From the NCBI GenBank assembly GCA_945788675.1, contig CALZMY010000135.1, forward strand, positions 1-9,545: a stretch of DNA of 9,545 bases, given 5' to 3'. The notes under the pieces are model-generated. The model saw only the letters and a program-made list of their open reading frames with translations. It was not told the DNA's origin and did no database searches. This document shows positions 1 through 4,889 of this stretch, in pieces (positions within the stretch are counted from its first letter, which is position 1; each line of letters opens with the position of its first letter). The stretch comes from an uncultured Gammaproteobacteria bacterium (lineage in GTDB: Bacteria > Pseudomonadota > Gammaproteobacteria > SZUA-140). A program made the position numbers and the translations under genes.

Positions 1-660
1 CTGCTTAAATCGGGGGTTCATGCCACTTTGGCGGGAGTGCTGACGGCTTTGATGATCCCGGCGCGCCCTAAATATGACCCGGTATTGTTTAGCCAGCGCG
101 TTAAGGAGCTGATTGCTCGCTTCGATAAGAGTTATCGTCCCGGCGAGAGCATCATGAAAAACGATGAGCAGAAGGCGATTGTGCAGACACTAGAGGACGG
201 GGTACATGCGGTTGAAACACCATTGCAACGACTGGAGCACAGCATGCACATGCCAGTGGCCTTCCTGATTATCCCACTGTTTGCTTTTATTAATGCTGGT
301 ATACCCATCGAGTTTTCATCGATCGGTGAGACCTTGAGCCATCCAGTGGCACTGGGCGTGGTTGCCGGTTTGATTGCAGGTAAGTTCATTGGTGTTGCGG
401 GCGTTAGCTGGGTGGCACTGAAGATGGGACTCTGTCGCTTGCCGGAAGGGGTTACTTTTGCGCAGATTGCAGGTGTTGCGCTTTTGAGTGGCATCGGTTT
501 TACGATGTCTATCTTTGTCGCTGAACTGGGGTTTGCTGCGCAGCCAGAGCACCTGCTGATGGCCAAAACGGGTGTTCTGGTGGGATCGCTGATTGCTGGA
601 ATAGCAGGGTACATGTGGCTTCTGAGCTGTACGAAGCCGGCTGAAATATCAAAAAATTAG
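1..660 (+). CDS. nhaA: Na+/H+ antiporter NhaA, C-terminal part (5' end outside window)
   Basis: Inner-membrane antiporter that exports Na+ (or Li+) in exchange for H+, for pH and sodium homeostasis. The reading frame is open from base 1 and ends in TAG at 658-660, so about 219 C-terminal residues of a protein usually near 390-450 residues are present. Family hallmarks seen: SGVHATLAGV at the start (transmembrane helix VIII region), IIPLFAFINAG (helix IX), AGLIAGK with the conserved lysine at codon 382-384 (helix X), LPEG, and GIGFTMSIFVAEL (helix XI), followed by a last hydrophobic helix. Between helix VIII and RLEH lies a 56-residue charged loop (61-228). E. coli NhaA, from memory, has about 11 residues there, so this is a long-loop variant. 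The next gene is 175 bases downstream and unrelated in function. Identity is secure; the missing N-terminus cannot be judged. Confidence 0.95.
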   Translation: MLKSGVHATLAGVLTALMIPARPKYDPVLFSQRVKELIARFDKSYRPGESIMKNDEQKAIVQTLEDGVHAVETPLQRLEHSMHMPVAFLIIPLFAFINAGIPIEFSSIGETLSHPVALGVVAGLIAGKFIGVAGVSWVALKMGLCRLPEGVTFAQIAGVALLSGIGFTMSIFVAELGFAAQPEHLLMAKTGVLVGSLIAGIAGYMWLLSCTKPAEISKN

Positions 661-670
661 TCAATATAAT
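641..670 (+). promoter_or_regulatory. Candidate sigma70 promoter for the parA-like gene
   Basis: An exact TATAAT lies at 665-670, just after the nhaA stop codon. CTGAAA (641-646) sits 18 bases upstream and matches TTGACA at four of six positions, inside the last codons of nhaA. Transcription would start near 677, leaving a leader of about 160 bases before the ATG at 836. The match is by eye only; a chance TATAAT in an AT-rich gap is possible. Confidence 0.35.
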
Positions 671-835
671 CTCCTGATGCGGATTTCTGCTGATTTTTCC
701 TCTATTTCGATTAATCAATAGTGGCGTGATGCCGAATACAGTAAGTATGAGGGGATTCCCTGGTTGGCCGTTGGAGCCATTGATCTGATAGTGAGGTGTC
801 CCGTAATTAATATTGGAGCGGGTCCGCAATCAATC

Positions 836-1561
836 ATGCAGACGGTACTGGTGATCAATTCGAAAGGTGGCTGTGGGAAAACGACCATCGCGTCAAATCT
901 TGCGAGCCTCTTTGCTGCTTCGCACTTAAAGACTGTATTGATGGATTATGATCCGCAAGGGTCTAGTCTGCATTGGAATAATGTGCGTGAACAGAGCGAT
1001 TGCCAGCCAATCCACTTGATTGATGCAGGTCATGCAAAGGTCGGTGTAACGCGTACCTTTCAGCTCAGTATCCCATATGGGATAGAGCGGGTTGTTATCG
1101 ATGCCCCAGCGGGAATGTGTAAAAAGATGTTGAGTGAAATGGTAGTTAAGGCGGATGTGATTGTGGTGCCGGTCGCGCCTTCACCCATCGATATCCATGC
1201 CTCATCTGAATTTATTTATGAGTTGAAGCTAATCATCAATGCATGTCATCGGGATAATATTGCGATGGGTATCGTGGCTAATCGGGTTCGTCATGGTAAG
1301 GCGCTTTACCAGCCGCTGCAGCATTTTCTCGATGAACTCAGGATTCCGTTTGTCACGACCTTTAGCGATAGTGATCACTATGTTCGAGCCGTGGAGCTTG
1401 GCATGGGGATACATGAAATGAGCCCTCAGACTGTCAGGCTTGAATTGTCACAGTGGTTGCCGCTGGTCAAGTGGTTAGCTATCCGCAGGGCAGTCACCGC
1501 TCAGACATCTGTTGTGCCATTGTCATCGGATGTGGCTACTTCCCATTGTGTTAGTGGTTGA
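836..1561 (+). CDS. ParA/MinD-family deviant Walker A ATPase
   Basis: Predicted cytoplasmic P-loop ATPase of the ParA/MinD (SIMIBI) class, whose members use ATP-driven dimerisation on DNA or membrane to position cargo. From ATG 836 the protein has 241 residues. Residues 9-17 read SKGGCGKTT, the deviant Walker A with signature Lys10 and P-loop Lys15. The second motif is MDYDPQGS (36-43), and the Walker B is VVIDAPAG (86-93) with Asp89. The frame stays open upstream to a TTG at 764, but that would add 24 residues before the P-loop. The family normally begins within a few residues of it, and GGAGCGG lies at 815-821, so 836 is preferred; the spacing to this site is rather long. The last 25 or so residues are a Ser/Thr/Val-rich tail outside the ATPase fold. 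No ParB, MinC/E or CheW-like partner is in the window. The DUF1631 gene follows 81 bases on and is the likely functional neighbour. Cargo is unknown. Confidence 0.88.
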   Translation: MQTVLVINSKGGCGKTTIASNLASLFAASHLKTVLMDYDPQGSSLHWNNVREQSDCQPIHLIDAGHAKVGVTRTFQLSIPYGIERVVIDAPAGMCKKMLSEMVVKADVIVVPVAPSPIDIHASSEFIYELKLIINACHRDNIAMGIVANRVRHGKALYQPLQHFLDELRIPFVTTFSDSDHYVRAVELGMGIHEMSPQTVRLELSQWLPLVKWLAIRRAVTAQTSVVPLSSDVATSHCVSG

Positions 1562-1577
1562 TTGCTGTAAAGTTAGG

Positions 1578-1602
1578 TTTGAATTAAGCTATATAATTCA
1601 AA
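1578..1602 (+). promoter_or_regulatory. Perfect 9-bp inverted repeat overlapping a TATAAT box
   Basis: TTTGAATTA (1578-1586) and TAATTCAAA (1594-1602) are exact reverse complements separated by seven bases. An exact TATAAT (1592-1597) runs into the right arm. Together this looks like a -10 box inside an operator-like dyad, about 40 bases before the DUF1631 start codon. I do not find a good -35 at 16-18 bases, so the promoter may be activator-dependent or not real. The element is AT-rich and lacks a following T-run, so it is unlikely to be an intrinsic terminator for the gene before it. Confidence 0.45.
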
Positions 1603-1642
1603 AGATTAACAAAATGAGACGAACTCGAGGCAGAGTCTGTTA

Positions 1643-4018
1643 ATGAAAGACGTGAAAGATTCATTGTCCCAGAATAGCGATGTAACTGAAGTGTTGCCAG
1701 GCGCGCTTACGCGCTCTCTTGTCAAGCAGTGCCGAAAACATTCTGAGGATTATGTTCGTACCTTGTTTGAGCCACTGGCCAGGCAACTGGACGATGATCT
1801 TTTCAAGCTTGCAGACAAGACTCAGGAGAGAGAGAAGGCACAACGCTACACTGATTCGATGACTAAACTTCGTAGCGAGCGTGAACATCTGGCTGAACAA
1901 TTTGGCCTGATTTATTCGCAATTACTCAGTCAGGCGTTGAATCCGGATGGTCCTGATGGTGATTTTGGTGACGGTTTAGAGGGGGGGCTTTCACTGCTTG
2001 ATGAGGCACAACTCGAAGAGTCGCTGGTCGTCGAGCAGATTACCGCTAAAATATTTGAGCAATACAGTGATGAACTCTACGCCCTGGAACAACGTTTGGG
2101 ATTGATGCTTCCCAGGCTGACAATGGATGAAGGTAAGATTCCGTTTGGTTCAACTTCTATCTGTAAGGCTTTTGAAGCGTTGTTGCAACCACTGGAATTT
2201 GATATCAAGGTCAAACTCGCAATATATCGATCCCTCGAAAGGACGCTACTTGAATCGATCGGTACGCTTTTTGATGAACTGAATGAACTTTTGCGTCAGG
2301 CAGGTGTAATGCCTGAGATCAAAAGAAAGGCGAAGAAGAGTGAATCGTCGGAGCCTGTGCGAAAAAAAGTTGCCGCACCAGCATCACATCAAGGTCAAGG
2401 AGAAGGCCGTAATCAGAATCAGACCCAGACCCAGAACGAGGGTGGATATGGCAGCGGCGATGGATTAGGCGCTGGGCATGGTTTTCAGGGCATTCAGCAA
2501 TTGGCGGGTCTGTTTGCAGAGGGCATGTCTGGCGACCCAGCAAAACAGGAGGCGCTGGTTGCGACGCCGGTAACGCCGCAGTTAGTTGAGGCGCTTTCTG
2601 GTCTGCAGCTTTCCAGTGAGTTACTTGATGCGGGCGCTGACATTTCGGCTGAAGAATTCAAGGCGCGTATCAAGGCACAGCTGAGTGAGCGTGAGGGTGC
2701 CCCTGCTGGTGGAATTAGTCAGCTCGATGATGAAACCATTGATGTTATCAGTATGATCTTTGATGATCTGATGGATGATGAAAACCTGCCTGACTTTATC
2801 CAGGCCCTGCTTGGACGTCTGCAGATTCCTGTATTAAAAGTAGCGATTATCGACCGAGTCTTTTTTTCTGAGAAAGAGCATCCAGCAAGACAGTTGCTGA
2901 ATGAATTGACGATCGCGGGACAGATCGCCACCAGTGTCGATGATGGTAGCGCAAAGAGTGCGGGCATTATCTATCAAAAGATTGAATCATTGGTGGTGCG
3001 CCTGATGCGTGAGTTTAAGGGCGATCTCGCTATTTTTGAGACCTGCCTTATGGATCTACGCACGTTTATGGCGGAGCGGGAGGCCAGTTTTCAGCAGGCA
3101 CAGCAGGAGATTGGAGCTCTTGCACAAAAAAACAGCTTTGAGGCGAAGGCCAAAAAAAATGTTGCTGAAGAGATCGCGGGGCGGCTGTTGAATCGTAATG
3201 TGCCCGAGGATGTTAAGGAATTCCTGATGGACAGTTGGCGACAGGTGTTATCGACCATCATGCTCAATGAAGGTGAAGAGAGCGTGGCGCTACAGCAGGC
3301 GGAGCAGGTGATTGAAGACCTGATCTGGAGCGTTGAACCCCTAAAGAGTCCGGAGGCAAAGAAGAAACTATTGTTGGTAGTGCCGTTGATTCTTGATGCC
3401 CTGAAAGAAGGGCTGGAGATGATCGGTTATACTGAGGCGCAGGTTCAAGATGTTAATCAGATGCTGGAGCGTTATCATATCGCCAATATCAAGGGCGGCA
3501 AGCAGGTTGAGCCGGTGTCGCCAGTTCTGACTGAAAGTAAGCCTGAGGCTGTCGATGAAATTGATCAATTGTTGATGGATCTGGAGGACGAACTTGACCT
3601 TCCGGCGGCTAAACGTATTGGAAATGAAGCGCTTTCTCCTTCGTCATCAGCGAACAGTGGTGCTGGTGAGTTTGAACAGATGATGAAGGCGATGGGATTT
3701 GATGAAGGGTTAAGTAATGATGATGCTCCGCACATCGATGACCGATATACTGTGCTGGTGGGTGCAATGGAAGAAGGGGTATGGGTTGAGTTACTTGACG
3801 AGCAGGGTGAATCGAGGCGTACCAAGCTAGCATGGAAGGGGGATGAGTTTACTAAGTACGCCTTTGTAAACTGGCGTTACAAGGTGGTCGCTGAAAAATC
3901 CTATTATGGGCTGGCCGATGAGTTTAGGCAGGGGAATGCTGCTATTATTGAAGATTTACCGCTGTTTGATCGGGCATTTGATAGTGTCTTTACTAAAATC
4001 ATGAAGCTGGCAGGCTAG
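1643..4018 (+). CDS. DUF1631-family protein
   Basis: Large protein of 791 residues with no signal peptide and no membrane segment, presumably cytoplasmic; its biochemical function is not established. Family recognition rests on three blocks. Residues about 22-96 form a helical, charged N-terminus (DDDLFKLADK then a Q/R/E-rich helix). Residues about 362-425 carry the most typical block: ISMIFDDLMDDENLP, RLQIPVLKVAIIDRVFF and HPARQLLNEL. The C-terminal 80 residues hold a beta-rich module (GVWVELL, RTKLAWKG, YAFVNWRYK) ending in PLFDRAF. A low-complexity Gln/Asn/Gly linker at about 250-280 and an acidic linker at about 640-710 separate the blocks. ATG 1643 is preceded by GAGG at 1627-1630, a weak and distant ribosome site. 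The C-terminal module could be a PilZ-like small barrel, but I see no clear RxxxR plus D/NxSxxG signature, so c-di-GMP binding is not claimed. The ParA-like gene upstream suggests a shared role. Confidence 0.85.
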   Translation: MKDVKDSLSQNSDVTEVLPGALTRSLVKQCRKHSEDYVRTLFEPLARQLDDDLFKLADKTQEREKAQRYTDSMTKLRSEREHLAEQFGLIYSQLLSQALNPDGPDGDFGDGLEGGLSLLDEAQLEESLVVEQITAKIFEQYSDELYALEQRLGLMLPRLTMDEGKIPFGSTSICKAFEALLQPLEFDIKVKLAIYRSLERTLLESIGTLFDELNELLRQAGVMPEIKRKAKKSESSEPVRKKVAAPASHQGQGEGRNQNQTQTQNEGGYGSGDGLGAGHGFQGIQQLAGLFAEGMSGDPAKQEALVATPVTPQLVEALSGLQLSSELLDAGADISAEEFKARIKAQLSEREGAPAGGISQLDDETIDVISMIFDDLMDDENLPDFIQALLGRLQIPVLKVAIIDRVFFSEKEHPARQLLNELTIAGQIATSVDDGSAKSAGIIYQKIESLVVRLMREFKGDLAIFETCLMDLRTFMAEREASFQQAQQEIGALAQKNSFEAKAKKNVAEEIAGRLLNRNVPEDVKEFLMDSWRQVLSTIMLNEGEESVALQQAEQVIEDLIWSVEPLKSPEAKKKLLLVVPLILDALKEGLEMIGYTEAQVQDVNQMLERYHIANIKGGKQVEPVSPVLTESKPEAVDEIDQLLMDLEDELDLPAAKRIGNEALSPSSSANSGAGEFEQMMKAMGFDEGLSNDDAPHIDDRYTVLVGAMEEGVWVELLDEQGESRRTKLAWKGDEFTKYAFVNWRYKVVAEKSYYGLADEFRQGNAAIIEDLPLFDRAFDSVFTKIMKLAG
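2414..2437 (+). repeat. In-frame hexamer tandem repeat (Gln-Asn/Thr)
   Basis: Four consecutive 6-base units (CAGAAT, CAGACC, CAGACC, CAGAAC) encode QNQTQTQN in the linker of the DUF1631 protein. Each unit is two codons, so gain or loss of a unit would keep the frame. It is short and imperfect, so slippage is possible but not shown. Confidence 0.7.
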
Positions 4019-4046
4019 TAAAATACTTTACGTTTGAGGAATAATA

Positions 4047-4388
4047 ATGAAACAAGGTTTGGGACGGCTGCTGGCCGTTATTCTTTTGCTCTCCATGTTC
4101 GGGTGTACGGAAGAAACTAACAAGGATACATCATGGGTGCTGGGAAAATGGGAGTTGGCGCACAATCCAACAAATGACGATGAAGATGTGTTGATCTTTG
4201 ATTCGGATGACAGCGTGACAGTGCTTGCCGAAAAGGGTGGGAAAATCCAGGGGGGCTATTTTTTTACCGGCAATACCTTGAAGATCTCACTGCCGACTGA
4301 GCGTAAGACCATTGAAGTTGAATTTGAAGTATCATCTGATCACAGTAAACTGATATATGAATCAGGTGCCTATTATATGAAAAAGTAG
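4047..4388 (+). CDS. Small lipocalin-like lipoprotein, function unknown
   Basis: Predicted lipoprotein of 113 residues. The N-terminus has basic residues (K2, R7), a hydrophobic core (residues 8-18, LLAVILLLSMF) and a cysteine at position 20 after Gly19, which fits cleavage by signal peptidase II. The -3 and -2 residues (Met, Phe) are unusual for a lipobox. Thr follows the Cys, so there is no Asp +2 retention signal and outer-membrane sorting is expected. The mature part begins WVLGKWEL and has alternating beta-strand patterns with acidic turns (NDDEDVLIFDSDD, GGYFFTGNTLKI). This resembles small lipocalin-like or META-like lipoproteins that start with a GKW motif, but I cannot assign a named family. 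GAGGA at 4036-4040 is well placed for ATG 4047. The gap to the DUF1631 stop is 28 bases, so co-transcription is likely. Confidence 0.75.
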   Translation: MKQGLGRLLAVILLLSMFGCTEETNKDTSWVLGKWELAHNPTNDDEDVLIFDSDDSVTVLAEKGGKIQGGYFFTGNTLKISLPTERKTIEVEFEVSSDHSKLIYESGAYYMKK

Positions 4389-4431
4389 CGTTGTCGGTGC
4401 GCCAGTATATGGTGCAGACAAGGTTGATATG

Positions 4432-4458
4432 TCAGGTTGAATCAACAGCCTGATTTTT
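4432..4458 (+). terminator. Weak terminator-like hairpin
   Basis: TCAGG (4432-4436) pairs with CCTGA (4449-4453), with TTG/CAA able to extend the stem past a three-base bulge, and five T residues follow (4454-4458). The stem is short and interrupted, and the ribosome site of the next gene begins six bases later. At most it would be a partial terminator or attenuator between the lipoprotein gene and the 96-residue gene. Confidence 0.3.
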
Positions 4459-4472
4459 AATTCGGAGGAAGT

Positions 4473-4763
4473 ATGGCTGAAACAGTGGACGAGATCACGA
4501 TTGATTACTCGGAAGATGGGGTGGAACTGGTCAAGCAGCTTGATAAAGAGGTGCTTACCAAGGGTGCGTGGTCGACAATTATATTCAAATATCAGGATTG
4601 GGATAAGCGCAAAGAGGAGTACAGTCCTATCCGCTTTACGATCCGACGCTATCAAAAACGTAATGGCGAATATATGCAGAAGTCCAAGTTCAATATCTCG
4701 AGCAAAGAGCAGGCAGGAAAGATTATTGAAGCCTTACAGAAGTGGACAGCGGATAAAGATTGA
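4473..4763 (+). CDS. Conserved-looking 96-residue hypothetical protein
   Basis: Small soluble protein of 96 residues with no signal peptide or membrane segment; I do not recognise a characterised family. The N-terminal 30 residues are acidic (DEITIDYSEDGVELVKQLDKE). The second half is basic and aromatic: KGAWSTIIFKYQDWD, then FTIRRYQKRNGEY, then KFNISSKEQAGKIIEALQKW, which reads as beta-strands followed by a C-terminal helix. The motif-like mix of Trp, Tyr and Arg/Lys suggests a conserved fold and could suit nucleic-acid or protein binding, but this is only inference. A strong ribosome site, GGAGGA (4464-4469), lies three bases before ATG 4473, so the gene is probably well translated. It lies between the lipoprotein gene (84 bases upstream) and sucA (126 bases downstream). 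A weak hairpin upstream and a candidate promoter downstream leave its transcript membership open. Confidence 0.75.
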   Translation: MAETVDEITIDYSEDGVELVKQLDKEVLTKGAWSTIIFKYQDWDKRKEEYSPIRFTIRRYQKRNGEYMQKSKFNISSKEQAGKIIEALQKWTADKD

Positions 4764-4820
4764 TAGATTTCAACGTATTCTTAGAAAATTTTGAAAATCA
4801 GACTCAGATGACTACAGAAA

Positions 4821-4849
4821 TTACGATGTTTACCGACATTATTTAAAAT
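4821..4849 (+). promoter_or_regulatory. Candidate promoter upstream of sucA
   Basis: TAAAAT (4844-4849) matches the -10 consensus at five of six positions. TTACGA (4821-4826) lies 17 bases upstream and is a poor -35. Transcription would start near 4856, some 34 bases before the sucA ATG. The surrounding 126-base gap is AT-rich and also holds an imperfect inverted repeat, GATTTCAA (4766-4773) and TTGAAAATC (4791-4799). No strong terminator is seen before it, so read-through from upstream is possible. Confidence 0.3.
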
Positions 4850-4889
4850 AGTGTCTTGAAATACATGGAGTTTGCATCGCAGGTGGACA

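Noticed and set aside
132..614. 160-codon open frame on the minus strand inside nhaA
   Set aside because: It mirrors the hydrophobic nhaA coding region and shows no motif; nhaA is certain on the other strand.
723..733. GGC-GTGAT-GCC mini-hairpin in the leader of the ParA-like gene
   Set aside because: A three-base-pair stem is too short to be meaningful, and nothing nearby resembles a known riboswitch or terminator.
764..835. TTG start giving 24 extra residues on the ParA-like protein
   Set aside because: The deviant Walker A normally sits within the first 15 or so residues, and ATG 836 gives exactly that.
836..1561. Chromosome-partitioning ParA (ParABS) or MinD as the identity of the ATPase
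   Set aside because: No ParB gene follows, no parS-like site (TGTTTCACGTGAAACA type) was noticed, and there is no MinC/MinE neighbour or clear C-terminal amphipathic MinD-type helix; a general ParA-family call is safer.
4872..4889. TTG start giving six extra residues on SucA
   Set aside because: The extra codons overlap the AGGTGG ribosome site of ATG 4890 and have no counterpart in the family as I know it.
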